A DNA stretch of 35,966 nucleotides, taken from a virus. The notes under the pieces are model-generated. The model was not told where the DNA came from, did no database searches, and worked only from the letters and a program-made list of their open reading frames with translations. Of the stretch, positions 17,001 through 26,426 are shown piece by piece; the first letter of the stretch is position 1, and the number at the start of each line of letters is the position of its first letter. Location: positions 1 to 35,966 of IMG/VR virus record IMGVR_UViG_3300032073_000090. One strand, given 5' to 3'. Made by a program: the position numbers and the translations under genes.

Positions 17001-20000
17001 TTGGTATATTTGCCATAAAGTTTGACATTCCAAGACGATATAGATCATCGTCTGCTTGGAAAGTTGCAGTCACAGCTACTTCTGATTCGCCTGATTCGAA
17101 TGTATAGTTAACAATGTTTCCAGATGTTGGAATGGAGGCTGTGATTTCAGTATACATTGTAGGGTTTGTATCTGCTAAAACTATACCTCGTTTAGCATCT
17201 GAAATATGTTCCAATGGTTTAAATATTCCTTCGAACGGAATTACGTCGGAATAAAACATATTATGTGGGGCACCACGAGACTGGTCTTTCAACTGGTCTC
17301 CTTCTAGTCCTACATCAAGCTTAAAGAAATCAAAATTATCAGCAGCGCCTTCTTTTCTTCTTCTACGTCCGCCAGGAATTGTAATAGCTGCTTCGTTAGT
17401 TCCGGTTGGTAATGGTCCACCAGTAGAATAAGACCAGAGTATTGACTCGCTCAAGTGACCGTGCAAAGGATCCTGTATTGAACAAGACTGTAAAGCACTC
17501 ATACCCTTTCTTATGATTGGATATGAAACTGCCATCCCAGCCTTAATTGAGTTGTAAATAATTCCAGGCGCAAAGAAAGGTCTAGATATTGCTCGGAATC
17601 CTCGTTGAACCTTGATGCCTGATGGATCAGCATCCGGAAGAAAATCTTTATAGTTTGGTGCCCCGTTGGTATACCCTTCTCCTTCGTATATAATACAGTT
17701 ATCATAAGACTTGGAAAATAAGGTAGCTAGCTCGAGGGTTCTTAGCACTGGATAAAAACCATCATATGGAAGCATCTTCATAATAGCATCTGATTTAATC
17801 TCAAGATGTCTGGGGTCTTTATTGAATTGAGAATCTTTTGAGTCTTTAGCCATAAAAGTCTTAAGATATTCTGCCACATCAGAAGTTGCATATCTTGGAA
17901 AGAAATCTTCTTCCACACTGTTAAAAGGTGAACCATCAATGTTTGGTGTAGCTCCAGTGATATCTAAAGCAGCAGAAAGAGAAGAAGCAAAATTACCTAA
18001 CTCTTTATATTTGGGCATCAAGGTGCTAATTCTATACTCAGGAATTATAGTGTACTCTTTGCCTTTGTTTTTAACTTCTGCACACCAGTCTTCGTAGCTA
18101 TTATACCAGGGAAATCTTGCTGGTGCCTGAGAGCGTCGCTCGGGTCCATCTACAAACTTTCTTATTCTTCCAGCGGTCCAGCCTGGTCTTGTAAGAGCCC
18201 CACCAACTGCTCGGGCGTCAGCGATGAACTTAGATGATCCGTTTGCCAAATCAGTTACACGAATCAACTCAGTAGGAACTGTGTATACATATTGTGAAGT
18301 GTTTATGCTGGAAGTGTTCCATCTAACACCACCTCGTTGGGAACCACTGTTAGCTGCATTTCCACTCATCACAATTCCGTAATGAGGCATCATTAGTTCA
18401 CCAGCCGGCAAAGTTGATGCCATGGCATACATCAAAGGTGTACCTATATTTGTCCCACTAAAGGTGCCCGTTGGTAATCCAAGTGGAGATGTATAATTAC
18501 CGTCTCGGTTTATGCTGGGGTATTGTTCGCAATAATAGAAAGAATCTAATGGCCATATTGACGCTGAACCTCTACCATTTCCAATGGCGTCTCGTGTATA
18601 CGGTGTTGGATCTAGAGGAGGTGCCCACCCATTATTACCAGAAGCATCACTTGCAAATGTTCCAGTTGGGTATTGTTCATCCATTGTATAATGGTACCCA
18701 AATGATGATTTTATATTATTATCGCCAAAATCGGAAATCTGTCTTCTTTCCCAAGAGTTGTTATACTCTTCTATGTTACCTTCATCAATTAGGTCTGGAA
18801 TTCCTGTGAATGTTTTTATTATAAAAACATCTGCGGCAGCGCCAGCAGGTCGTTTTGTTGCAGACCCCGTTGTTATGTCTGAGCGCCAGAAATTATTTTT
18901 ATAAACGTTTCTAGTTCTTGAAGACGATAAATATGTATATATTTCTTTAGGATATATTGTTTCCTCATAACTCATCATTTTAATAAGTTCTACGCCGTCA
19001 GTTGAAGGATCTACATTATCAACAAATGTATCTCTAAGAACCTCATAGGGTCTCTTAATTGCTCCAAGTTTAAAACCCTGTTTATTTCCCAGGTCTATAT
19101 TGAGACCTCGGTTAGCAAACCCTTGTAATTCATTTCCGTAAGAATATCTCAATGTCACATCGACTGATTTGTTCTCTGTGGAATTAGCAGAGCCACGATA
19201 TGTTTTTATCTGATGTATAATCGGCTTATATCTTGACGTCAAAATCGGTTCTTTATATTTTTTGCTTACGTTATGAGATACACGATTGCCACCTATAATA
19301 GTGCCACCATCGTTTAATGATCTATCATAGGCTGATACAATAGATTTCTCAAGATCTGATACAGATTCTGCTTTGGTTGTAGCTATTAATCTTTTCCCTG
19401 TTGGAAACTCAACTTCTTCTGACTGAAGTGTTATTTTTGACGCATCTATTGTGTAAAGGTTTTGCCTAGAATTAAACAACCCTTTATTCGTATACTGACC
19501 AAATCTTGTCTGTGTCCAAGGCACCCATCCGCCTAGACCATTAGCTTCCCAAATATATTGATATGCATTTGATTTGTTTCTAAACACCCCAGACATTTTC
19601 AATGCAGCAGCAGGATAAAGTCTGCCAAGCTCCAACGCAGCTATAGAAGAACTATAGATTGTTATATCCGCTGGAAACCTAGAAGACGATAGTATAAACT
19701 TATGAAAGTTGTCTCCGTAATTACGACCGGGCCAATCACCCACAGTTCCCTGTGAGTGGGAGAGCCTCATAAACCAAGATAAGCGGTCGCCATCAGGTAT
19801 AGGTCTTGTAATAAAAGCATTATCACGCAATGCACCTGTTACATATAATTCTTGATTCGCTGGATCATTTAGGTTCCCTGAAACAAACTTCGGTCTTAGG
19901 ATAGTGTTTCTTTGTGTCTTATGTATAGCCACCAAAGAAGCTGTATGCTCAGATAGGTCATCGCCATATAAAGCAGTGGGAGGGACCACAACCCCTTCGT

Positions 20001-23000
20001 TAAATGGAGTCAAGTCGGTAGAATCGTGGCGAGTCAACAAAGTGTTCAGAGATGCTGTTTGGAATCCTCCCCATCCGGTGTGTCGCTTAAGCAATGTATT
20101 GTGCTTTTGGCGTACATCAATGTTCCTAAAAGGCAGCGCATTATTTGGAGAATACTGATCGGATGGACCATCTCTAAACAACTGTTTGGAATCTAGCTTG
20201 CTACCAGGAGAAGAGAACCTGTCCACAATAACTGTTTTGTTTATCCTAACATCACTTCTTTGTCGGGGAGCTTGGTAATCAACTGATCCTGTAAAGCCAG
20301 CGGCACGACGAGATACCGAAGTTAGGAAAGCAGTTGGCATTTTACCGTTTGTCAGAACAGCAACCGATAAGGCATCATTACTGCCAGTAAAATACTGATC
20401 ACTATGGAAAGTAAAATCTATGTTCGTATCGTCACGATTTGAGATATTTACAATTTCATAGTTTTTAGTATAATTACCTATAACTTGGACGCCGCCCTCT
20501 GGAGCGATAGATCCTGTGCTAGTTTGTATGTTTTCTATATTTACGGGTCGAGAAGCGCCTGAACCTCTTTTGTATTGTCCCTTGGGTGTCGGTCCTGTTT
20601 TGTTGGTCTCAAAGGACCCGCCGCCGTCGCCAGCAACTTCTAGTTCATAAGACTCTTTACGAACAGTTTTTGATGCATCAAACTTTGCACCTACTGGTGC
20701 TTGTCTTGACTGTTGTCCACCAACGTGTGCTAAGGTAAATGGTGTTTGTACTGCGGCTGGTCTAACATGCAAATTAGCAAAATCAGTGTTTGTAATTCCA
20801 GCACTTTGTAATTGTTTTTGATACCCTGTGGTAACTGTTGAACTAACAGGAGTAAATGGTAAAACAGATTTTCCGTCTACATCACGTCCTTCAATCGAGG
20901 CGCTTAAAGTCCGTGTGCTCTTGAGATTTGGAATGAGTTCTTTCTCATCAAGATCCATATCGCCCTGCGGTGGCTCGTCAAATGTGCCAAACGATACTCC
21001 GGCTACACCAACCTCTTGCTTCGTTTCTTTCTGGTTTCCAACATCAGCGTTTGTGACCTGAACTTCTTGAGGTACTTCGCCACTAATAGTTACTATTCCT
21101 CGTGGAAGATAAAAAGATTGCGCTTGCTTTAGAATGGCCTGTCTAGATTCCATTACACCAGGATTAGATTGCGATATTGTTGGATGATATCTTTCTGCCC
21201 TAGTCATCCACCAAAATGTATTTTGGTTTTCTCTTGGCAGAGACGAAGGCAAAGGAGCATGGTTTACTTCCCAGCCAAGAGGCTGTTGTACGTTTCCATC
21301 TTTTGAAACATTTTTAATCTTCTTTGGATTAGTAACATTTTTTGGAGGCAAAACCGGCTTGTTCGGATTCATATTAACTACTGGTTTAATAGGGGTTTGT
21401 CCGGCAGGGGGTGCATCCTCTAGGGTAATATTCGATATCACTGGGGCTTGAGGCGAGTTTTGCCCAACGCTTTGCGGGGAGTTATCTTTTCGGTTGCCCA
21501 TGAAAGTATACTTGAATTTAGCTCGCTCAAGAAGGTGACTCTCAACAACATTTCTAACCCCAGGGGCAAACTTTACGCTAGCAGGAAATAACTGCTCAAG
21601 CATCTGCCCCAAGGACATATCAACCCACTGATAGTAATCTAAATACTTTTGGAGGTCTGGTGTATTACCAACCTTGGAAAAGAATATTTGTCTTAGTTTT
21701 TCCATCGCCTTATAATTTGGACGATATCTGTTTACAGGATCACCAATGAGATTGTTAAGCTCTTCGACTGAAGAGAAAAGATGTAACATTCTCTCCGATA
21801 CGCTTCTGTACATACTTTTTTCTATAGCATAATAAAGCCTCTCAGGACGCATCAGTGGAGCATATGCTTCATCATCTATATTCTTAAGCTTGATCATATC
21901 ACTGCTGATAGCATATTCCGGTAGTTCCATCCTGTCAGTGTATAATAATTCTTTTCTTATTGGTGTTGAGGATGCAGGGAAGTGATCTCCTCGTCCTGTG
22001 TATTGTCTGTAGTTTATGTGCTGTGGGGATGCCCAGTACACACTCCCCCTACTTCCAGAATCCAAGGACCCAGATGAAAAATCATTTACGTTAAAACGTC
22101 CCGAAGAATCGCTGCCTGTAATATCTGCAAAGTCCCAATGCAAAGCCAGTGTTTCTATCTGAGGTATATAAATTCCAGGATTATATTTTTGATCTGTGTA
22201 AGCCTGGCGAGTGGGATTAAATCTTCCATAGTTATCCACGCTTCGTGCATGCATATCAATGGTTCCTGTACTAAGAACATCAGTCCAATACCTTAAACTG
22301 GAGCCTCGCACATCACTAGCATTTACCACTGTGCCAGAAAAGTTTGTTCTGGCTGCTCCCATATAAAATCTTTTTGGTCCAGAAACAATATCAGATCCTG
22401 ACTTGTAAGTCAAGGACGCTGTTGCATAAAGGCTGTTTCTTTTTATTCCGGAATCATAATTTACAGCGTAAAAATCAAGATCATAACCATCATGCACATT
22501 AGCATTAGAGCTAGAATTTTGTGCAAAAGGAAATCTCTTTGGGTGAACAGATAATGCAATATTCCATTTCTGGTTATCGTAAGCATTTGTAAACACAGAA
22601 GACGTAAGTATTACATTGTTGTGCCTATCTAGGACTTTAAAAAACACATCCTTAACTTTATGAGCGGGGCTTAATACCTCGGCCATTTCAGAAGCAGATT
22701 TAATGGCTACAACCTGTAAACCAGCATCGTGTTGTGCCCACATCCAACTTGTATCCGTGGAAGAGGACAGGAGTTTATCTTCTCCTCGTGGAGTGTGCCA
22801 ACCAAACAACGATGAAGTTACTACCTGTACTGGAGTGTAACTAAGTGTTTCTATTTCGCTTCTGTCTGGGAATACAAACTCTGCTTCTGCTGTAAACCCA
22901 AAATCAATCAAAGTAACACTGCCACTGCTTCCACTTATGACACCATAAGACTCTGGCAGATCTGGGTTGGGATATTGATATATCGTTGCGTCAGATGAGT

Positions 23001-24939
23001 CCCTCTTGAAAAGACCAGTGAAATCAGCATATTTTTTATTGCTAGTATCTGCTCGATAATTTGTTTCCAGTTTGTAGGTTGAGTTATCTGAGTATATGCT
23101 TAGGTTTATAACATCCTCATCCACACCAAAGCACCGAATAAAGTTTCGTATTGCTTTTTCATTTCCTTTTGATTTGAAAATATGATTCAAGTTATTATAA
23201 AGATTTTTGTATAAAGTATTCTTTATGGAACTTAAATCTTGTTCAAAGTTGATATCATTTCCCCTCTTAAGGAAATGCGCTAATAAATCAGCGTTCTCAA
23301 ATAATTCAGGGGCTTCCATCCCTAAGTTTTCTACTAACCTATCATTATAAGGAAATTCATTAATACTACCTGTGGCACTACCACTAACGTAGTCCATAGC
23401 TTTTATCTTAGTCAAGGAGGATATTTGAGAATGCAGCGTATCAAAATAATTCGCCATTATCTGGGTTACATTTTTTAGCTCAGAGCCGAACCTAGCATCC
23501 TCCTCCACAATCCAATCTGGTACTGAGTTTAACACATACGCCGTGTTTGTTCTGTCGTGCTGCTCGCCTATCTGCTTTAACTCATCTCTTCTTACCGTTA
23601 CCACAGATGCAGAGGGGAAAATTATTGGATCTTCTACCTCAGTCCTAGAACTTACCGATTGGGTTAAAGATTGTAGGGTTATAGCAGACCCAGTATCTCT
23701 TGCTCCAGCAGCATAGCCTGTCCAGTTTCCATTTGAAATTCTACCAGAGTAATCTAATACTAAATTGTCTACACTGCCTGTGCCAGAAATACCCTCATTA
23801 AATTTATAGTAAACTCCTAGAGAAACGTTTGCATCTTGAGTATTACTGCCGCCATTAATGTCTGTAAACCAATTTCTTCCAATCTGTTCACCAGTGCGTG
23901 CTGATTTCCAGAACCTAAACTCATCGAGAGCCCCCGAAAGTTTTCCATAGCCTTCAACTGGCCCCGAGACACCTGATGGTTCATTGCGAAGAGCACCCAG
24001 GTTGCCGATTAAAGTTCCAGTTACCAGGCTAATTTGTCCAGCCTGGTGCCCAGTTGCTGCAATGCCCGCTTCGTGACACACTCCGTTGATATAAAAATCA
24101 ATAGTTGGTGAACTCTCTGAAGTGTTGAATACAAAAGCAAATTGGTTCCAGCTACTACCAGTAATATAATTTCCTATGTTGCCAGTAGTTGGAATTGACT
24201 GTGTTACATAACCCTTTGTTCCAGAGAGCATAGTGACCAAGAAACGGTCTTCAAGGCTTTTAGATAATTCAATTCTAAGATTTCCGTAACATCCATTTGT
24301 TTCATCATCGCCTATAGAGCCAGTCCGAACTCCGTTCCATAAATCAAAGATGACTTGGCGAGGAGACTGGGTAGTAACATCTGCGCCGCCACCAGGGATA
24401 GCAGATTTAGACAAGAAGAACTCAACAGTTGAACCACTTGGTCCACCAAACTCTAGATTATTTTGTCTATAATTTGAAGAATATAAAGTTCCCGAATGAG
24501 GTCCACCTTTAACCTGAATGTATTCTGTTTTTGGAGAGTTGTAATAATGAGAACTATGAGATACAGCAGTACCGTAATTTGTTCCAATATTTACAAACCC
24601 AGTGCTCTTAGGGTATCTCTCATTAAAAACATACTTCTCTAGTGGATTTAAATCATTGTAGAATTTTTCTTTTTCATATTTAGACCCATCATAGGGATAG
24701 TTTTGCAAAATATGATTAAAAGCATTTTCATAGTATTTTTCTGCTGATCCATACTTTGCAAATTGTGCTGGATCACCATAATCAAGCGCAGGAATAAATT
24801 CATCTCGACGGCGCAAGCTTTCACTTAAGTGGTGAGCAGATTCTATACCACCACTTAAGTCACCTACAGCACTCTTTTTGAGGTACTTCCCTACAGCGGT
24901 AGATTGCTTACTTTGTTCAAATAACTTTTTTATACTCAT
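14047..24939 (-). CDS. Giant baseplate/tail protein with two LamG-like segments (3630 aa)
   Basis: This single 3630-aa frame dominates the window. Residues 1-120 form a helical N-terminal region containing KYYENAFNHILQNYPYDGSK and LEKYVFNERYPKSTGF, of a type I recall from very large marine phage proteins. Residues about 155-420 look like a LamG/concanavalin-type jelly roll, with NQFAFVFN, IDFYINGV and LSGALDEFRFWKSART. Residues about 440-630 are helical. Residues about 680-905 repeat jelly-roll landmarks (KWNIALSV, FYMGAARTNFSG, LRYWTDVL). Residues about 1030-1145 are again helical. A Pro/Asn/Lys linker (about 1150-1215) precedes a long Ser/Gly/Tyr-rich body. The last 157 residues are Pro/Gln-rich and end in a Gly/Ser run (3613-3629) and Tyr. 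It follows the gp6-like and DNRLRE-like genes, the place of gp7 (about 1032 aa) in T4, so it may be a greatly enlarged wedge protein with sugar-binding domains; that is inference. Start: ATG overlapping the upstream stop (ATGA). Confidence 0.75.
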   Translation of the reverse strand: MSIKKLFEQSKQSTAVGKYLKKSAVGDLSGGIESAHHLSESLRRRDEFIPALDYGDPAQFAKYGSAEKYYENAFNHILQNYPYDGSKYEKEKFYNDLNPLEKYVFNERYPKSTGFVNIGTNYGTAVSHSSHYYNSPKTEYIQVKGGPHSGTLYSSNYRQNNLEFGGPSGSTVEFFLSKSAIPGGGADVTTQSPRQVIFDLWNGVRTGSIGDDETNGCYGNLRIELSKSLEDRFLVTMLSGTKGYVTQSIPTTGNIGNYITGSSWNQFAFVFNTSESSPTIDFYINGVCHEAGIAATGHQAGQISLVTGTLIGNLGALRNEPSGVSGPVEGYGKLSGALDEFRFWKSARTGEQIGRNWFTDINGGSNTQDANVSLGVYYKFNEGISGTGSVDNLVLDYSGRISNGNWTGYAAGARDTGSAITLQSLTQSVSSRTEVEDPIIFPSASVVTVRRDELKQIGEQHDRTNTAYVLNSVPDWIVEEDARFGSELKNVTQIMANYFDTLHSQISSLTKIKAMDYVSGSATGSINEFPYNDRLVENLGMEAPELFENADLLAHFLKRGNDINFEQDLSSIKNTLYKNLYNNLNHIFKSKGNEKAIRNFIRCFGVDEDVINLSIYSDNSTYKLETNYRADTSNKKYADFTGLFKRDSSDATIYQYPNPDLPESYGVISGSSGSVTLIDFGFTAEAEFVFPDRSEIETLSYTPVQVVTSSLFGWHTPRGEDKLLSSSTDTSWMWAQHDAGLQVVAIKSASEMAEVLSPAHKVKDVFFKVLDRHNNVILTSSVFTNAYDNQKWNIALSVHPKRFPFAQNSSSNANVHDGYDLDFYAVNYDSGIKRNSLYATASLTYKSGSDIVSGPKRFYMGAARTNFSGTVVNASDVRGSSLRYWTDVLSTGTIDMHARSVDNYGRFNPTRQAYTDQKYNPGIYIPQIETLALHWDFADITGSDSSGRFNVNDFSSGSLDSGSRGSVYWASPQHINYRQYTGRGDHFPASSTPIRKELLYTDRMELPEYAISSDMIKLKNIDDEAYAPLMRPERLYYAIEKSMYRSVSERMLHLFSSVEELNNLIGDPVNRYRPNYKAMEKLRQIFFSKVGNTPDLQKYLDYYQWVDMSLGQMLEQLFPASVKFAPGVRNVVESHLLERAKFKYTFMGNRKDNSPQSVGQNSPQAPVISNITLEDAPPAGQTPIKPVVNMNPNKPVLPPKNVTNPKKIKNVSKDGNVQQPLGWEVNHAPLPSSLPRENQNTFWWMTRAERYHPTISQSNPGVMESRQAILKQAQSFYLPRGIVTISGEVPQEVQVTNADVGNQKETKQEVGVAGVSFGTFDEPPQGDMDLDEKELIPNLKSTRTLSASIEGRDVDGKSVLPFTPVSSTVTTGYQKQLQSAGITNTDFANLHVRPAAVQTPFTLAHVGGQQSRQAPVGAKFDASKTVRKESYELEVAGDGGGSFETNKTGPTPKGQYKRGSGASRPVNIENIQTSTGSIAPEGGVQVIGNYTKNYEIVNISNRDDTNIDFTFHSDQYFTGSNDALSVAVLTNGKMPTAFLTSVSRRAAGFTGSVDYQAPRQRSDVRINKTVIVDRFSSPGSKLDSKQLFRDGPSDQYSPNNALPFRNIDVRQKHNTLLKRHTGWGGFQTASLNTLLTRHDSTDLTPFNEGVVVPPTALYGDDLSEHTASLVAIHKTQRNTILRPKFVSGNLNDPANQELYVTGALRDNAFITRPIPDGDRLSWFMRLSHSQGTVGDWPGRNYGDNFHKFILSSSRFPADITIYSSSIAALELGRLYPAAALKMSGVFRNKSNAYQYIWEANGLGGWVPWTQTRFGQYTNKGLFNSRQNLYTIDASKITLQSEEVEFPTGKRLIATTKAESVSDLEKSIVSAYDRSLNDGGTIIGGNRVSHNVSKKYKEPILTSRYKPIIHQIKTYRGSANSTENKSVDVTLRYSYGNELQGFANRGLNIDLGNKQGFKLGAIKRPYEVLRDTFVDNVDPSTDGVELIKMMSYEETIYPKEIYTYLSSSRTRNVYKNNFWRSDITTGSATKRPAGAAADVFIIKTFTGIPDLIDEGNIEEYNNSWERRQISDFGDNNIKSSFGYHYTMDEQYPTGTFASDASGNNGWAPPLDPTPYTRDAIGNGRGSASIWPLDSFYYCEQYPSINRDGNYTSPLGLPTGTFSGTNIGTPLMYAMASTLPAGELMMPHYGIVMSGNAANSGSQRGGVRWNTSSINTSQYVYTVPTELIRVTDLANGSSKFIADARAVGGALTRPGWTAGRIRKFVDGPERRSQAPARFPWYNSYEDWCAEVKNKGKEYTIIPEYRISTLMPKYKELGNFASSLSAALDITGATPNIDGSPFNSVEEDFFPRYATSDVAEYLKTFMAKDSKDSQFNKDPRHLEIKSDAIMKMLPYDGFYPVLRTLELATLFSKSYDNCIIYEGEGYTNGAPNYKDFLPDADPSGIKVQRGFRAISRPFFAPGIIYNSIKAGMAVSYPIIRKGMSALQSCSIQDPLHGHLSESILWSYSTGGPLPTGTNEAAITIPGGRRRRKEGAADNFDFFKLDVGLEGDQLKDQSRGAPHNMFYSDVIPFEGIFKPLEHISDAKRGIVLADTNPTMYTEITASIPTSGNIVNYTFESGESEVAVTATFQADDDLYRLGMSNFMANIPTFFLKEQRDGGFLSKFVAEIPTRAPADNPAGAAPAQQTEARTVRVSKNKAYIMEIGVKQTERHMMYSNPAAFGPSTSTGSFDWNEMLCAGPGAATTLTAIEYGVGATASLEPNNFDENQIDGKFIGITGSVEDGTEARVTFEFDKSSTNPARASATEYTIGVGGIGDPVGLGNRIAAAISLARANGNLFMRADVDAGTGAVLLTQQFKTKLFNAKEIVGSAVQPDQLNAGVTAQGPFHGGQTPPTFTIATAEQSGGLPQGREWPYHRAEFAPFTPAYYYGPSIVRITYTPRENGEVTLENILSGEDLFVEYNNENGYYYDFDSGSFIGANEQVLSLDGVPAYGFNRAWQNRQDIDSSIVVDNVFPTDGADLSPKDKNKWTIMPKWECPILDFPTDIGQTPHDFSASVEPGTHEPKVEGMWHQYGTMPSGSSEGIFMYISDVSLDSTELRLLGNPTGSGAQRTREATGTFLSGTAKVQTVKKVPKFVIDAGREVDSLAKLVGFKEDDIQVPGAFLPSKARRLGTLAENNEKVISEAIIAMPYYMDPSSQQMRVMTLKGNGTALGPKLKEFRRAFTKYSLPPSLKKQLSNLLPPNYPKVSSYINPFGGDDYDSLLSSDRDASVPLVYLMEHSVALSRQDLADIWQGIMPDIAASMKSSVSAIDHYMPGDAKSAAGSKTVFPELLLKELELGLSRNGHPRVDMLDIPADGKLDGFIPEIRWMVYRVKQRGVETFSRFISEELNGPEALSYDSVFGVIAENLPEEQKEFLRRKKASYTKGLFVSDELGLGGNTYNWPYDYFSLIELGKMSMKVGFRPELDREVEDISEEQKNNSRSRAVRQQQQAVAAREEEKRMATPAPTPVIQTSSPVAPTVAPPIPQLPEGAVLIEQPPLIEGPEVLPQEQPQVDPNMDEQPLIPEDFDVSKVPDQYRQQFENMTPAQMERQRSEEMSKANEQQQAPPSFTPPAPPRGSGGSGGGSGGGSGGGGY
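14053..14058 (-). promoter_or_regulatory. Ribosome-binding site embedded in the Gly tail of the giant gene
   Basis: GGAGGT, five bases before the ATG at 14047, is formed by the last two Gly codons (GGA GGT) of the 3630-aa protein just before its Tyr and stop codons. Confidence 0.65.
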
Positions 24940-26426
24940 ATGGGTTCTTCATCAACCTTAAATTTGAAAATCTCTGGTTGCTCTACATACTTTCCGTTCA
25001 AGTAATAAACAAACTGAAATCCATATGCATACCCCTGATCTAATATACTTGTATCTAAATCAAAATAATTTCCGCTAACATCGTAAGACATCTTCGTGTG
25101 GTTATATGTTCCTGTTCCATATGGGATTACTTCCAAATTATCAACAACTCGGAACAATCTCCAATAAGCGTCTTCTATTATTTGTGTTGGCGGCTCAGAG
25201 GCAGCCAAGGTATAAATATTTGGGTTCCAATTTTTTTCACGAGCATAAACTCTAAACACAGGTTTTTGCCCCTTGACATATGACTTTTTAAGATTTGTTA
25301 TATCAGATAAATGTTGGGTTTCGTATTCCACAAAGCTTGCAGACAATCCTTCAAGATCAATAGAGCCTGTAAAATATTCTATACTTCCGGAGTGCCAAAC
25401 ATCGTGAATAACATCCAAAGAACTTGTTGTTGCGAAAGAACAGCTATAAATTCCTGTTTGTGCAACCCCATTTTCTACAACAATACCACCTGTAATTTCT
25501 TGCTGCACTAATCCACCCGCATCTAAAACATGCAAACGATGTCCTGCTGGTAGATTATCATTACTACTACTAAAGAAACTTACATATATTTTTTGTTCTG
25601 TACCAGCAAGGCTTGGTATATCCTTTAATTGACCTCTTATCTTGTTGTACAAATAAACTTTATTTAGGTTATCTGCCGCAGGGGCCAAAGCACTTGAAAT
25701 AAAACTCATGCCACGCTGGTCTTTTCTTGCTGAGTCCCAACGAGCTTCTATGTACGGTCTCTTTAAAAAATATTCGCTTGTTCTTCCAAAGAACTTTTTA
25801 GTATAGTAAGACCCCGAGGATCCTGAAATTATAGGGTCTGGGTGCTTAAGCATAAATCCATAGTTAGTTGCGGTGCCCGCCCCGTCTGATCTCCATTTAT
25901 CGACAGCAAATGTGACGTCAACATCAATATCTTCTATGCCGCCAGAAAAGTGGAAACTTGAAGAATAACTAGAGCTATTGAAATAGTCTCCACCTTGCAC
26001 TTCCCAGTCAGTTCCATCAGCACTGTTTATCCAGTTGCAAGGCCCTGCATCAGAATATTCGCTCATATCTAAGCCACGACCCTCTGTCCAAGATTTACTC
26101 ATCATTGCTACATTCAAAGAATACTCATACGGTAAACTATCAGCGTGAGGGGCATTAAACATTTTTAGCCTATATTCCACACTAGATGAGGGTATGGTTC
26201 CATCTGTAATGTCTGAAACAATACTATCAATTGGAAACTGTATTAAAATTCTTGACTGCTCGGCATTAGTAGCATTAACAGAAGCCGAAGTTTGTCCGTG
26301 AATAACAAACGCCTCTAAAATATCAGAGGCACCCATATTTGAGCCTGTCCCTCTTGTAAGAAGGTTTGCCTTAAAGGCATTTGTTATTGTGTTATCTTGG
26401 TCTGCAAAATATCTTTTTATGCCCAT
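24936..26426 (-). CDS. Structural protein with DNRLRE-like N-terminal domain (496 aa)
   Basis: The 496-aa protein starts MGIKRYFADQDNTITNAFKA. Residues about 12-195 have the pattern of DNRLRE-type beta-sandwich domains: DNTITNAF, a buried strand SRILIQFPIDSI, YRLKMFNA, the SWTEGRGLD...NWINSADGTDW segment, and VDKWRSDG...NYGFMLKHP. Such domains are structural or adhesive in secreted and virion proteins. The C-terminal part (about 210-496) contains further beta-rich sequence (YVSFFSSSNDNLPAG, KPVFRVYAREKNWNPNIYT). The gene is locked between the gp6-like gene (TAATG, one-base overlap) and the giant gene (ATGA overlap), so the three products are made together and probably assemble together in the baseplate wedge. 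The ribosome-binding site is AGGAG ten bases upstream. The domain assignment is from pattern memory, not a search. Confidence 0.72.
   Translation of the reverse strand: MGIKRYFADQDNTITNAFKANLLTRGTGSNMGASDILEAFVIHGQTSASVNATNAEQSRILIQFPIDSIVSDITDGTIPSSSVEYRLKMFNAPHADSLPYEYSLNVAMMSKSWTEGRGLDMSEYSDAGPCNWINSADGTDWEVQGGDYFNSSSYSSSFHFSGGIEDIDVDVTFAVDKWRSDGAGTATNYGFMLKHPDPIISGSSGSYYTKKFFGRTSEYFLKRPYIEARWDSARKDQRGMSFISSALAPAADNLNKVYLYNKIRGQLKDIPSLAGTEQKIYVSFFSSSNDNLPAGHRLHVLDAGGLVQQEITGGIVVENGVAQTGIYSCSFATTSSLDVIHDVWHSGSIEYFTGSIDLEGLSASFVEYETQHLSDITNLKKSYVKGQKPVFRVYAREKNWNPNIYTLAASEPPTQIIEDAYWRLFRVVDNLEVIPYGTGTYNHTKMSYDVSGNYFDLDTSILDQGYAYGFQFVYYLNGKYVEQPEIFKFKVDEEPI

Noticed and set aside
18810-18830. 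AT-rich inverted repeat ATGTTTTTAT-T-ATAAAAACAT in the giant gene
   Set aside because: The stem is A/T-rich with almost no loop, and such repeats are expected by chance in more than 10 kb of AT-rich coding DNA.
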